A stretch of DNA of 48,875 bases from Peribacillus saganii (lineage in GTDB: Bacteria; Bacillota; Bacilli; Bacillales; DSM-1321). Made by a program: the position numbers and the translations under genes. The stretch spans positions 1 to 48,875 of the forward strand of contig NZ_QVTE01000011.1 of NCBI RefSeq assembly GCF_003429095.1, in the 5' to 3' direction. The notes under the pieces are model-generated. The model made no database searches and was not told the origin of the DNA. It was given only the letters and a program-made list of their open reading frames with translations. This document shows positions 34,787-43,344 of the stretch, in pieces (the stretch's first letter is position 1; each line of letters opens with the position of its first letter).

Positions 34787-36343
34787 TTAATGGCTTATTG
34801 TATATTGATCCTTATAGATAGTAGTGATGTTTCTACCATTTGACTTGGATTGATAGAGAGCATAGTCCGCCTTTTGGAAAATTTCATCTGTATTTGATGT
34901 ATCATTGTTGAACTCTGATATCCCAAGCGAGATGGTGACCTTCTTTCCAGTAGGAGGAATGGCCTTTTCAATCGCTGTTCTTATTCGTTCTGCTATTTGG
35001 AAAGTTGTATCTTTGTCGGCATTCTTTACGAGAACGCCAAACTCTTCACCGCCATACCTAAAATTTACATCTCCTTCTCTGGAATACAGGCGAAGTGTAG
35101 AAGCCAGGCATCTTAACACTTCATCACCAGCTAAGTGTCCAAATGTATCATTGATTGTTTTAAAGTGGTCGACATCCAAAAGAATAAGGGAAAAAGGTAT
35201 CTTACTCTCAAACCATTCCTCGATCTCCTGCTGAAAGGTTTTTCTATTTGCCAGTCCAGTCAGCCCGTCGATTTTATTTTCATTGTTTAATAGCTCTAAA
35301 TGTTTGTTAATATGCTTGTAAAGCTGCCTCACTTCATAGATCCCAGAAGTCATTTTGGGCTGGACGCGTACATTATTTTTATTTACAATCGCATCTTCAG
35401 AGCCTTTGGCCAATAAATGGAGCGGTATTGAAATACGATGCGCAATAATCCAGGAAATCAATAATATTAATAAAAAGAGAGGCAAGGATTTTAAAATCAT
35501 TTGGAGTATCAAATCATTAAGCGGCTGATTCAATACCGAAACAGGAGTCTGAGATACAATCCCCCAGCCGGTATTCGGTTCATACGCATAACCCATAAAA
35601 TATTCCTTTCCTTTAGAATTCTTAACCTGCTGCCAACCGCTCTTGCCCATAAGTGCCTTCTTTACCGTGCTGTTTGATAATGCTGAACTATTAATTCTTT
35701 TCTTGTCAGGATGAAATACGATATGTCCGTCCTGGTCAGTGACGTAAACAAATGAACCATTCCCATAATAATGCTCTGATAACATTTGACTTAGTACATT
35801 ATCTTGCTCCAAATAAATCGTACCGCCTACAAATCCACCATAATTTCCATCGCGATTAAAAATAGGAGAAGATATTAAAAGAATGAGCCTTCCTGATGTA
35901 GCTTTATAGGGCTTTGAAATAAACCCTTTCTTTAGTTTTACAGCCATCATAGCTGTTTCAGTATTTAATTGAATGCCTGGCTTTAAACCGGTGCTAGATG
36001 GACTAATATTCTGAATGACCCGGTTAGAGTCAGCTATAAAAATGGAATTGAAAAATTGCTTGTTAGCCGTTAACAAAAGGTCCATTTCTTCTTGCGTAAA
36101 ATCATGATGATTGGTCAGTTTTGCAACGGCTTCCAATTTTTGCTCCATGGAAGATAGGAGTGTATTAGTCTCTAAAGCCAGCTTTTTCGCATATTGAAAA
36201 TTATAGTCCAGGTAGTTTGCTGATAATGATCGTTTATTGGAGCTAATCGATGAATAAGTGCTCACAGCTGCAGTAAGCAAAACTGATGAAATAACTAGCA
36301 AACTAATCGTTAGGCGAAGTGTATATCCTTTACTTTGTTTCAT
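34787..36343 (-). CDS. dCache-domain diguanylate cyclase
   Basis: A 518-residue membrane enzyme. TM1 lies at about 8-30, an extracellular dCache sensor at about 40-275 (SFVYVTDQDGHIVFHPDKK is typical), TM2 at about 283-303, a HAMP-like linker, then a GGDEF domain at 350-510. The active-site motif is GGEEF with the inhibitory RxxD (REGD) five residues upstream, so synthesis of c-di-GMP and feedback control are both expected. It is first in an operon with the PAS-GGDEF-EAL gene. AAAGGACG precedes the ATG. Confidence 0.93.
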   Translation of the reverse strand: MKQSKGYTLRLTISLLVISSVLLTAAVSTYSSISSNKRSLSANYLDYNFQYAKKLALETNTLLSSMEQKLEAVAKLTNHHDFTQEEMDLLLTANKQFFNSIFIADSNRVIQNISPSSTGLKPGIQLNTETAMMAVKLKKGFISKPYKATSGRLILLISSPIFNRDGNYGGFVGGTIYLEQDNVLSQMLSEHYYGNGSFVYVTDQDGHIVFHPDKKRINSSALSNSTVKKALMGKSGWQQVKNSKGKEYFMGYAYEPNTGWGIVSQTPVSVLNQPLNDLILQMILKSLPLFLLILLISWIIAHRISIPLHLLAKGSEDAIVNKNNVRVQPKMTSGIYEVRQLYKHINKHLELLNNENKIDGLTGLANRKTFQQEIEEWFESKIPFSLILLDVDHFKTINDTFGHLAGDEVLRCLASTLRLYSREGDVNFRYGGEEFGVLVKNADKDTTFQIAERIRTAIEKAIPPTGKKVTISLGISEFNNDTSNTDEIFQKADYALYQSKSNGRNITTIYKDQYTISH

Positions 36344-36560
36344 ACCAGCCGTCCTTTTTATAGGTAAAATCCAAATATAACTCTGTTATAGTGTTAATTT
36401 CCTAAAATTATATTTAAATGGGTATTTTAACCTAATTCCATCAAATCATATGAATTACAGTGTGTCCAATCCGCCTTAAACAATGAATTCCGCCTTTCAG
36501 CACTGGTTTTTATGTGTTAAGCATAATAATTATTGCATTCGAGCATGCCAAATAGAATTT
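36344..36560. other. Upstream region of the cyclase operon, no gene seen
   Basis: AT-rich stretch between the cyclase start and a pseudogene. A promoter for the cyclase operon is expected here but no clear match was found. Confidence 0.35.
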
Positions 36561-36894
36561 TCAATAAATAATGTCCTTTTCAACTAATACAAAATGAAAC
36601 ACCGAGCAGCCAAACTGCGGGGCATATCCATTCTCCAGATCGCCTTCATACCAGTACATATATCTTGAATCACGAGCGCAATCTACGAGAAAACGAGCAA
36701 GGACATGACAGAAGAAGAACAGCCATTTGCACCCGTCCTGTCGTAAGGTACCTCGAGTAGAGTCTGGCAGTATTGAAATCAGGGTCTTTCAACCTCCATC
36801 CTGCGCCAAACATCTTTGCCAGCACATCCTCACAAAGCTGCCGCTTTGCTTCGTACACTTGTTTCACTGACGAAGCATTCCTTGTCCTGTGCAT
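36561..36894 (-). pseudogene. Frameshifted small gene of unknown function
   Basis: The first frame (from 36894) starts MHRTRNASSVKQVYEAKRQ and is protein-like up to LKDPDFNTA. A second frame then continues with QDGCKWLFFFCHVLARFLVD, DSRYMYWYEGDLENGYAP and a stop at 36561-36563. Joined near 36740 they would give about 110 residues. I do not recognise the family. The Trp/Tyr-rich second half and codon pattern suggest real former coding. Confidence 0.5.
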
Positions 36895-36992
36895 GTATGT
36901 AAAAGAAGCTGCTTATTTTCACTACGTTAAAGATGTCAGAGCCGCTTAACTCCTGTTTCGACCATGAATTTTATAGTTTCCTTTAGAAATAA

Positions 36993-37023
36993 AAAACCCC
37001 TGAAGCCTAAAGCTCCAGAGGTG
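36993..37023 (-). terminator. Terminator after GIY-YIG gene
   Basis: On the minus strand CCTCTGGAGC pairs with GCTTCAGGGG (G-T pairs), followed by T6. Confidence 0.7.
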
Positions 37024-37047
37024 TAATATTTCCCGTATATAGTTTAT

Positions 37048-37404
37048 TTATCTGAAGAACACTTTGTCGATATTGTATTTCGCCTGCAATTTATTAATGA
37101 TATAAGTTTCATAAATTTCTCTTTCCATTGGTTCTTCCACAATGCAAATGTCAATTGTATATACTTCGTCCCGATGAGGTTTGATAGGTGATACGTTATC
37201 TTCAAAGTGCTTTTTAATTCTTTGTCTCAGTTTTCTCGCTTTACCGACAAATAATAGTTCATCATTAATATTATAAAACATGAAAATCCCGCCTTTATCG
37301 CGCGGTATCAAGTGAAAATCAGTAAAGCCATAAATGTTGCTTAGTTCAGGTCTATCCTGTTTAGTAATGGTAATATTCGGTTCAGGTATTTCAATTTTAA
37401 TCAA
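37048..37404 (-). CDS. Small GIY-YIG nuclease-fold protein
   Basis: A 118-residue protein with a UvrC-like GIY-YIG domain from about residue 37. GGIFMFYNINDELLFVGKA corresponds to the two signature strands (GIF and FVG replace GIY and YIG). RKLRQRIKKHF supplies the catalytic Arg helix and MEREIYETYIINKL supplies the metal-binding Glu. This group of Bacillus proteins is annotated as nucleotide-excision-nuclease-like, but activity is untested. The start is TTG at 37404 with AGGAAGTG upstream. Confidence 0.85.
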   Translation of the reverse strand: MIKIEIPEPNITITKQDRPELSNIYGFTDFHLIPRDKGGIFMFYNINDELLFVGKARKLRQRIKKHFEDNVSPIKPHRDEVYTIDICIVEEPMEREIYETYIINKLQAKYNIDKVFFR

Positions 37405-37481
37405 AATAAATTCACTTCCTGTTTTTTTTTTATCTTACCACAAATTTGAAAATTAATGCAAAAACCCCATGTTTCGCAAAA

Positions 37482-37622
37482 ATGAGGCAAACGTCTCAGG
37501 ATTGGACGTTAGGAACAATAGGGGATCTTCCTGACTTTGAGGAAAAGCCAGAGGAGTACGCACCTGGGATGGACAGGGATGATTATGAAAGAATTTTAAA
37601 GAGGCTGATGAGTAACCTTTAA
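37482..37622 (+). CDS. Possible 46-residue acidic protein
   Basis: The frame encodes MRQTSQDWTLGTIGDLPD, an acidic Glu/Pro/Tyr segment, and a helix DDYERILKRLMSNL. The composition looks like real protein and a terminator follows 17 bp after the stop. However, no ribosome binding site is visible before the ATG and the frame stays open upstream, so it could be the end of a broken gene. I do not recognise it. Confidence 0.4.
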   Translation: MRQTSQDWTLGTIGDLPDFEEKPEEYAPGMDRDDYERILKRLMSNL

Positions 37623-37638
37623 AATATAACATTCAAAA

Positions 37639-37670
37639 TAAAATGCCCTCCGGATGAGGAGGGCATTTTA
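37639..37670. terminator. Bidirectional terminator
   Basis: AAAATGCCCTC pairs with GAGGGCATTTT around a short loop, with A/T runs on both sides. It serves the small ORF and the repeat-protein gene. Confidence 0.85.
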
Positions 37671-37682
37671 TTATACTAACAT

Positions 37683-38849
37683 TTATCTCATGAAGCCTTG
37701 CTGGCTTGCATTGCTTAAGTCTTGGGCAATTTCTTGTCTTACTTGCTGTGCATTTGTACCGGAAATAGCTGAACCTGCTCCAGCAAACATACCGGCTTGA
37801 CCAAAGCCTGCTTGCTGAGTAAAGCCAGCTTGTTGTCCAAATCCGCCTTGCTGCTGCATACTTTGGTTCATAAGATCTTGCTGAATTTCTTGTCTAACCT
37901 GCTGAGCATCTGTACCAGAAATTGCTGAACCTGTTCCCGCAAACATTCCTGCTTGGGCACCGCCAGCTTGCTGTCCGAATCCGCCTCCAAGTGTGAATCC
38001 GCCTGCTTGCTGTGTATAGCCTCCTGCACGCTGCATGCTTTGGTTAGCAAGATCTTGCTGAATTTCTTGTCTTACTTGTTGTGCATCTGTTCCTGCAAAA
38101 CCTGGCTGCATTACCGATTGCATGCCACCAAAACCGCCTGCCTGCTGTGTGTAACCGCTCATTGGAGCAAAACCGCCTGCTTGCTGCGTGAAACCACCCA
38201 TAGGAGCGAAACCGCCTGCCTGCTGTGTGAAACCACCTGCAGAGCGCTGCATGCTCTGATTCGCAAGGTCTTGCTGAATTTCTTGTCTTACTTGTTGTGC
38301 GTCCGTTCCTGCAAATCCTGGCTGCATTACTGACTGCGCGCCGCCTGCGAAACCGCCCGCTTGCTGCGTGAATCCGCCCATTGGAGCGAAACCGCCTGCT
38401 TGCTGTGTGAATCCGCCCATTGGAGCGAAACCGCCTGCTTGCTGTGTGAAACCGCCTTGCTGCATGCTTCTGTTAGCAAGGTCTTGCTGAATTTCTTGCC
38501 TTACTTGTTGTGCGTCCGTTCCAGCGAATCCTGGCTGCATTACTGATTGAACTCCTCCAAAACCGCCTGTGCCCATTCCGAAAGCATTACTTTGCATCAT
38601 TCCACCTGCCTGCTGTCCAAAGCCACCTGAACGCTGCATGCTTTGGTTAGCAAGGTCTTGTTGAATTTCTTGTCTTACTTGCTGTGAGTCAGTGCCCGCG
38701 AATCCTGGCTGCATTACTGACTGTAAGCCTCCAAAACCGCCTGCTTGTTGTGTGAAGCCGCCTGCTTGAAATCCTTGGGCAGCCTGTTGCCCGGCTCTCT
38801 GTTGAAATTGTTGAAGAGATTGACCTGCTTGGTTAAATGGTACTGACAT
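37683..38849 (-). CDS. Expanded gamma-type SASP-like repeat protein
   Basis: A 388-residue Gln/Gly-rich protein. Six copies of a unit of the form GTDAQQVRQEIQQDLANQSMQ are spaced by GGFTQQAGGF-type linkers. Five units are preceded, directly or nearly so, by the variants VMQPGFAGTD or GSAISGTD. The unit strongly resembles the repeat of gamma-type small acid-soluble spore proteins (FASETNAQQVRKQNQ). Ordinary gamma-SASPs have two or three units in 60-100 residues, so this is a large expansion. A spore amino-acid store is likely. AAGGAGG precedes the ATG. Confidence 0.75.
   Translation of the reverse strand: MSVPFNQAGQSLQQFQQRAGQQAAQGFQAGGFTQQAGGFGGLQSVMQPGFAGTDSQQVRQEIQQDLANQSMQRSGGFGQQAGGMMQSNAFGMGTGGFGGVQSVMQPGFAGTDAQQVRQEIQQDLANRSMQQGGFTQQAGGFAPMGGFTQQAGGFAPMGGFTQQAGGFAGGAQSVMQPGFAGTDAQQVRQEIQQDLANQSMQRSAGGFTQQAGGFAPMGGFTQQAGGFAPMSGYTQQAGGFGGMQSVMQPGFAGTDAQQVRQEIQQDLANQSMQRAGGYTQQAGGFTLGGGFGQQAGGAQAGMFAGTGSAISGTDAQQVRQEIQQDLMNQSMQQQGGFGQQAGFTQQAGFGQAGMFAGAGSAISGTNAQQVRQEIAQDLSNASQQGFMR
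37700..38790 (-). repeat. In-frame tandem repeat array within the gamma-SASP-like gene
   Basis: Roughly 110-190-bp units with near-identical DNA (the Gln/Val/Arg block and the Gly/Phe/Thr/Gln linkers) recur six times, with extra linker duplications in units 3 and 4. Such DNA can expand or contract by recombination. Confidence 0.8.
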
Positions 38850-39053
38850 GTTGTTAATTCCTCCTTGAATTTAAAATGAACAACAATCATAGAATCTGTT
38901 TTACTCATAATTTTATACGCACATTTTGAAATTTTTTTCTGTTATTTTTTCATGCATATGGAATTCAAAAATCCATTCCCAATCTATGATAAACTCCTTC
39001 GATCTGAAGAGCCGCACAGTAAAGGCGAATACTGTTTGTAAATTTTCTATACA

Positions 39054-39101
39054 CCAATGAAAAAAGGATTAGACCTATTGTCATAATCCTTTTTTCATTG
39101 G
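39054..39101. terminator. Long perfect 18-bp hairpin
   Basis: CCAATGAAAAAAGGATTA (39054-39071) pairs perfectly with TAATCCTTTTTTCATTGG (39084-39101). It sits upstream of both flanking genes rather than after one, so it is not an ordinary gene terminator; it may end a small RNA or block read-through. Confidence 0.55.
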
Positions 39102-39134
39102 CTATTTCGTCATCACAAGGAGGTGGTGAGAAAA

Positions 39135-39248
39135 TTGAGTACAAGCAGGTTGAACATTCCTACTCAGTTCCTCCGACCAACAATTATTATGACTGATATC
39201 CTTTTTAATATTCTTCCAAAACTTTCTGCGTATAGAAGATTACAATAA
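39135..39248 (+). CDS. Possible 37-residue peptide with strong ribosome binding site
   Basis: TTG at 39135 lies 9 bp after AAGGAGGTG. The product begins LSTSRLNIPTQFLRPTIIM and ends AYRRLQ. It is basic and partly hydrophobic, and I do not recognise it. The excellent site argues for translation, but the lack of known relatives and the TTG start keep confidence low. Confidence 0.35.
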   Translation: MSTSRLNIPTQFLRPTIIMTDILFNILPKLSAYRRLQ

Positions 39249-39331
39249 AAACTTAAGAAGTTCTTTATTATTGATTCACTGCATATATTTCTCGTGGTTT
39301 AATATGTTTATCATTTAAAATCGTTAGTTAT

Positions 39332-39346
39332 TTATAATTAATATAA
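39332..39346. promoter_or_regulatory. PerR box 1 upstream of catalase
   Basis: TTATAATTAATATAA matches the Per-box consensus TTATAATNATTATAA at 13 of 14 defined positions, just upstream of the catalase promoter -35. Confidence 0.7.
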
Positions 39347-39353
39347 ATAAGTA

Positions 39354-39381
39354 TTGATTTTTAATTGAGAAGTGATATTAT
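39354..39381 (+). promoter_or_regulatory. Catalase promoter
   Basis: TTGATT (39354-39359), 16 bp and TATTAT (39376-39381), flanked by the two Per-box-like sites. Confidence 0.5.
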
Positions 39382-39385
39382 TGTT

Positions 39386-39400
39386 TTATATTATTTATAA
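39386..39400. promoter_or_regulatory. PerR box 2 (weaker)
   Basis: TTATATTATTTATAA matches the Per-box consensus at 12 of 14 positions and covers the expected transcription start. Confidence 0.5.
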
Positions 39401-39426
39401 AAAATCCATTTGAGGTGAATCTATTC

Positions 39427-40878
39427 ATGAGTAAAAACAATCTCACTACAAGCTGGGGAGCTCCAGTAGGCGATAATCAAAATTCACAGACAGCTGGCCA
39501 CCGCGGTCCAACGTTAATCCAAGATGTGCACCTTCTTGAAAAATTGGCCCATTTTAATAGGGAACGTGTTCCTGAACGCGTTGTTCATGCAAAAGGTGCT
39601 GGTGCTCATGGTTACTTTGAGGTCACGAACGATGTATCTAAATATACAAAAGCCAATTTCTTATCAGGCGTAGGAAAGCGGACTCCAATGTTTATACGGT
39701 TTTCAACTGTAGCAGGTGAACTTGGTTCTGCTGATACAGTACGTGATCCGCGCGGATTTGCTGTTAAATTTTACACAGAAGAAGGGAACTATGATCTTGT
39801 AGGCAATAACACTCCTGTGTTCTTTATCCGCGACGCGATTAAATTCCCTGATTTTATCCATACTCAAAAAAGAGATCCTAAAACTCATTTAAAGAACCCT
39901 ACTGCTGTATGGGATTTCTGGTCCCTTTCTCCTGAATCCTTACATCAGGTAACGATTTTAATGTCTGACAGGGGAATTCCAGCCACACTTCGCCATCAGC
40001 ACGGTTTTGGGAGCCATACCTTCAAGTGGGTAAATCAACAAGGCGAAGGAGTTTGGGTAAAATACCATTTTAAAACAGAACAAGGCATTAAAAACCTTGA
40101 TGTAGAACTTGCAGCCAAGCTTGCAGGTGAGAATCCAGATTATCATACAGAAGACTTATTTAACGCAATTGAGAATGGCGACTTCCCGGCTTGGAAGCTT
40201 TATGTACAAATTATGCCGATGGAAGATGCAAACACATACCGCTTCGATCCGTTCGATGTAACAAAAGTCTGGTCCCAAAAGGATTACCCATTAATCGAAG
40301 TCGGCCGAATGGTACTTGACAGGAATCCGGAAAACTACTTTGCTGAAGTAGAGCAGGCAACCTTCTCACCTGGTGCATTTGTACCTGGAATCGAGGCTTC
40401 TCCTGATAAAATGCTTCAAGGACGCCTTTTTGCATATTCAGACGCTCACCGCTACCGTGTGGGTGCAAACCATAATGCATTGCCAATCAACCGTCCACAA
40501 TCACCGGTCAATACTTATCAGCGTGATGGTCAAATGAGATTTGACGGCAATGGCGGCGGTTCCGTATATTACGAGCCAAACAGCTTCGGCGGACCAAAAG
40601 AAACACCTGAAAACAAGCCCGCAGCTCTGGCCGTATCCGGTTTCGCAGATAGCGTAGCTTATGACCACAATGACCACTACACTCAAGCCGGTGACTTGTA
40701 CCGCCTTATGAGTGAAGAAGAGCGCGCTCGCCTGGTTGATAATATTGTAGGTGCAATGAAGCCTGTAACAATAGAAGAAATCAAACTGCGCCAAATCCAG
40801 CACTTCTACAAAGCCGATCCAGAATATGGAACCCGCGTTGCAGCAGGGCTTGGCTTAGCCGTTCCACAAGAAGTGTAA
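39427..40878 (+). CDS. katA: Heme catalase (small-subunit, KatA-like)
   Basis: A monofunctional catalase of 483 residues, converting hydrogen peroxide to water and oxygen. The distal His is in [16 protein letters not shown], the catalytic Asn in [13 protein letters not shown] and the proximal heme-ligand Tyr in [13 protein letters not shown]. The length matches the small-subunit clade of vegetative Bacillus catalases. ATG 39427 has GAGGTGA about 8 bp upstream; the ATG at 39415 precedes that site. Two Per-box-like sequences suggest induction by peroxide through PerR. A strong terminator follows. Confidence 0.95.
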   Translation: MSKNNLTTSWGAPVGDNQNSQTAGHRGPTLIQDVHLLEKLAHFNRERVPERVVHAKGAGAHGYFEVTNDVSKYTKANFLSGVGKRTPMFIRFSTVAGELGSADTVRDPRGFAVKFYTEEGNYDLVGNNTPVFFIRDAIKFPDFIHTQKRDPKTHLKNPTAVWDFWSLSPESLHQVTILMSDRGIPATLRHQHGFGSHTFKWVNQQGEGVWVKYHFKTEQGIKNLDVELAAKLAGENPDYHTEDLFNAIENGDFPAWKLYVQIMPMEDANTYRFDPFDVTKVWSQKDYPLIEVGRMVLDRNPENYFAEVEQATFSPGAFVPGIEASPDKMLQGRLFAYSDAHRYRVGANHNALPINRPQSPVNTYQRDGQMRFDGNGGGSVYYEPNSFGGPKETPENKPAALAVSGFADSVAYDHNDHYTQAGDLYRLMSEEERARLVDNIVGAMKPVTIEEIKLRQIQHFYKADPEYGTRVAAGLGLAVPQEV

Positions 40879-40929
40879 TAGTTTTTCCCGGTCATTAGCA
40901 ATAATTGTCCGATGGCTGGCCTTCTTAGC

Positions 40930-40955
40930 AGGTACCGTGCATTTTCACGGTACCT
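40930..40955 (+). terminator. Terminator after catalase
   Basis: AGGTACCGTG (40930-40939) pairs perfectly with CACGGTACCT (40946-40955), followed by GTTTTTTT. Confidence 0.9.
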
Positions 40956-41149
40956 GTTTTTTTATAATAAAATAAACGTTAATAAACAGGATGCTGCAGG
41001 GTTACAGAATCTAATAGTTGAAGATGATTAACCTGTCACTTGGTGTGTTTATAGCTGAAATATGATTTACATAAAGAGTTCCCTGCCCCTAAGTCCCATA
41101 ATCCAAACAAACCGAATGGCAGGTCAATAAGTTTACTCGCGAAATACAA

Positions 41150-41176
41150 AAAGCTCCAAATATTCTGGAGTTATTT
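41150..41176 (-). terminator. Terminator after cwlJ
   Basis: On the minus strand ACTCCA and TGGAG(C) form a short stem followed by TTTTT. Confidence 0.65.
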
Positions 41177-41187
41177 GATTGAAAAGG

Positions 41188-41616
41188 TTAAAAAACATTA
41201 TAGACATTTTCACATTCTTCACCGGTGGGCTGATAAAAGCAATGAAGCTTAAAACGCCCTACAAGCGGCTGGTCATACCATGTGGGAGGGCAATTTCCTG
41301 GCGGCCTGAAGTACCAAAGTGAGTATTTTGCAGGCCACCATCTCTCACCATTTATGACCCGGCGTGCCAGCTGCCTTTCTTTTTCTCTAGCCCTTTGATA
41401 AAAATATCCTTTTGTTGTTGCTTCAAAAGCATGTGGCTGATAGATCATTTGCCGAATGGTGCGAAGTCCTTTAAAATCAGAACAATTTGCCCTTATACGG
41501 TTAACGCCGACATTCCCAACCAGCAGCATTCCCTGTACACCTTCACCCTCGGCCTCTGCCCTGAGCAGCCTTGCCAGCAAATCAATATCTGCTTGTGTGG
41601 CTTTTACAACAGCCAT
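41188..41616 (-). CDS. cwlJ: Spore cortex-lytic enzyme CwlJ
   Basis: A 142-residue SleB/CwlJ-type hydrolase, the usual length of CwlJ. It starts MAVVKATQADIDLLARLL and contains LRAEAEGEGVQGMLLVGNVG with the catalytic Glu, RANCSDFKGLRTIRQMIYQ, and the C-terminal HCFYQPTGEECENVYN. CwlJ sits in the spore coat region and degrades cortex peptidoglycan during Ca-dipicolinate-triggered germination; it needs no signal peptide. GGAGGTG precedes ATG 41616. No gerQ-like partner is seen next to it. Confidence 0.95.
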   Translation of the reverse strand: MAVVKATQADIDLLARLLRAEAEGEGVQGMLLVGNVGVNRIRANCSDFKGLRTIRQMIYQPHAFEATTKGYFYQRAREKERQLARRVINGERWWPAKYSLWYFRPPGNCPPTWYDQPLVGRFKLHCFYQPTGEECENVYNVF

Positions 41617-41929
41617 AACGTTCACCTCCAACATACAAAATCGTATCATGTAAAACAAAGTTACAATCTTCCCTATTCTTCTTTATATGTTTAATATCCC
41701 GGGATGTGTTTGGCTTCTTACAAAATGAGGAGAATTTGACGCCCTTAAAATTTTTATTATGTAAAATTTCAAATAGCTGCTTTTATGTTGTGGACAGTTA
41801 ATGCATGTTTTGTGGAGTCTTCAAAGTTAATTTGGGTCACTTTAATAGCTCAAAAAATACCTTTCTACTTATCTATATATCCATGGTAAAATTACGATTA
41901 TTAAAATTACGCAGAAAGAAGAGTACATA
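41617..41929. other. Divergent intergenic region, no gene seen
   Basis: Upstream region of cwlJ and the EamA gene. A mother-cell sigma-E promoter is expected for cwlJ but no clear match was found. Confidence 0.4.
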
Positions 41930-42772
41930 ATGTGGGTGTTGGCAGCATTGACAACAAGTATTGGTTTTGGAATCAATAATACTATCTTCAAGTGGAGCAC
42001 AGCTGACGGAAAGACATATTCCAAGCTTCATGTTCAATTTTTCTTTTATCTGGCAGCCTTTTTAATGACGGCGGCTTATGGAATAGTTAGCGGTTCGTTG
42101 CATGTTAGTGTAATATCTGTTTTGTTGGGGGCTTTCATTGGCATTTTAAATGCTAATGGGAATATCCAAATGTCGATGGCTTTTGAAAAAGGCCCAGCCA
42201 GTTTGACGGCACCGCTGATTGCCGCTAACGCAGTTTTTCCAATTCTGACGGCAGCCCTATTCTTTCATGAAAAAATTACTGGCCTCCAGCTTATCGGCAT
42301 AGTATTCATGCTTGGAGCAGCGCTGGTTATACAGTACACCCCTAAATCCAAGGAGCTTTCTGACTATTTGCCTTGGATGTTGCGTGTCCTTTTCGCAGTC
42401 CTGTCGTTTGGCGTACTCGGCGTATTAATGAAAACGACTTCTTATCTGCACTTGAGTTCAATAGATGTGCTCACTTCTATGTACGGAGGAGGCGGAGTTT
42501 ATCTTGGCGTTCGAATGGCTTTCAGGAGAAATAAAATTTTGCCCCCAGAAGTGAAGATAGGAACCTGTGTAGGCATGATCAGCATACTCAGCTACAGCTG
42601 TTATTTTTATGCTTTGAATACCGGTATGGCAAGCATCGTTTTTCCGATTGTTAGTTTAAACTGCTTAGTAGTAGTGCTGGCCGGCTGTTATTTTTATAAA
42701 GAGTCACTGAAAGTCTATCAGGTCATCGGGATAGCAGCCGCGCTACTTGGAATCGTATTAACCAAGATATGA
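41930..42772 (+). CDS. EamA/DMT family transporter
   Basis: A 280-residue protein with ten predicted helices and two EamA repeats (about 1-135 and 148-280). Landmarks are GPASLTAPLIAANAVFPIL at the end of repeat 1 and GMASIVFPIVSLNCLVVV in repeat 2. It is not closely alike to the first EamA gene of the window. The ribosome binding site is weak (AGAG). The substrate is unknown. Confidence 0.85.
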   Translation: MWVLAALTTSIGFGINNTIFKWSTADGKTYSKLHVQFFFYLAAFLMTAAYGIVSGSLHVSVISVLLGAFIGILNANGNIQMSMAFEKGPASLTAPLIAANAVFPILTAALFFHEKITGLQLIGIVFMLGAALVIQYTPKSKELSDYLPWMLRVLFAVLSFGVLGVLMKTTSYLHLSSIDVLTSMYGGGGVYLGVRMAFRRNKILPPEVKIGTCVGMISILSYSCYFYALNTGMASIVFPIVSLNCLVVVLAGCYFYKESLKVYQVIGIAAALLGIVLTKI

Positions 42773-42894
42773 AAACTCATTTTTATAGATAAGCAACGAA
42801 CAGGCCCTGCACTACGTTAAGGGCCTGCTCATCGATAGCCTGCTTTCTGCCGCCGAACAGTTCCATCGCGCCGACTGAAATTTGCCCAACAAAA

Positions 42895-42925
42895 AAAGCA
42901 CTCCCTTTTAAAGGAATGCCTTTTA
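42895..42925 (-). terminator. Terminator after comFB-like gene
   Basis: On the minus strand GGCATTCC pairs with GGGAGTGC (with G-T pairs), followed by T7. A separate GC-rich hairpin, AGGCCCT/AGGGCCT at 42799-42827, lies after the EamA gene without a T-run. Confidence 0.7.
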
Positions 42926-43204
42926 CTATTGATGCTGAGGATATTTTCCAACGACGTGGATTGCACTGATAATCCGCTTATTTATCCATTTTCGGTTTTC
43001 AGTTGTATTTAGCTGTTCAATGATTCTTTCTCTTCCTTCCGCAGTAGTTACATAATGATTGGGAAGTGTATTTAGGCTAAGCGCAATAATATCCTTCCGG
43101 CATTTTTCACATTTGCAGAAAGTTTGATACTCTGGACCTGTCATTAAGTAGTTAACGATCGTCACAACTAATTCTTCCATTACATTAATATATTCTCTTT
43201 CCAT
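42926..43204 (-). CDS. ComFB-family protein
   Basis: A 92-residue protein with the ComFB pattern: VMEELVVTIVNYLM, then CKCEKCRKDIIALSLNTLP with three Cys, and YVTTAEGRERIIEQL. ComFB was named from the B. subtilis comF operon, but this copy stands alone with no comFA or comFC. ComFB-family proteins have more recently been described as cyclic dinucleotide receptors, which would fit a genome region rich in c-di-GMP enzymes; that link is inference. GAGAAGGG precedes the ATG. Confidence 0.85.
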   Translation of the reverse strand: MEREYINVMEELVVTIVNYLMTGPEYQTFCKCEKCRKDIIALSLNTLPNHYVTTAEGRERIIEQLNTTENRKWINKRIISAIHVVGKYPQHQ

Positions 43205-43344
43205 GATACCCTTCTCCCGCTCTCCAACATGTATCAGCGAGTAAACAAAACTAACTAATAAAATAATTATAATCCTTTTTGCCGAGGGATACTATATAGT
43301 TCACAAGATGGTAAAAAATTCCTCAAAGTAACATGGTTTTATAG

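Larger units (their letters stand above)
40879..41187. other. Gap holding two terminators
   Basis: Besides the catalase and cwlJ terminators this 300-bp stretch shows no gene or RNA. Confidence 0.5.

Noticed and set aside
37953..38546. Open frames antisense to the gamma-SASP-like gene, rich in Cys, Leu and Ser
   Set aside because: They arise from the repeats of the real gene on the other strand, and repeat-driven open frames are expected there.
37700..38790. CRISPR-like array
   Set aside because: The repeats are in frame, code for a regular protein unit, and have no constant-length unique spacers.
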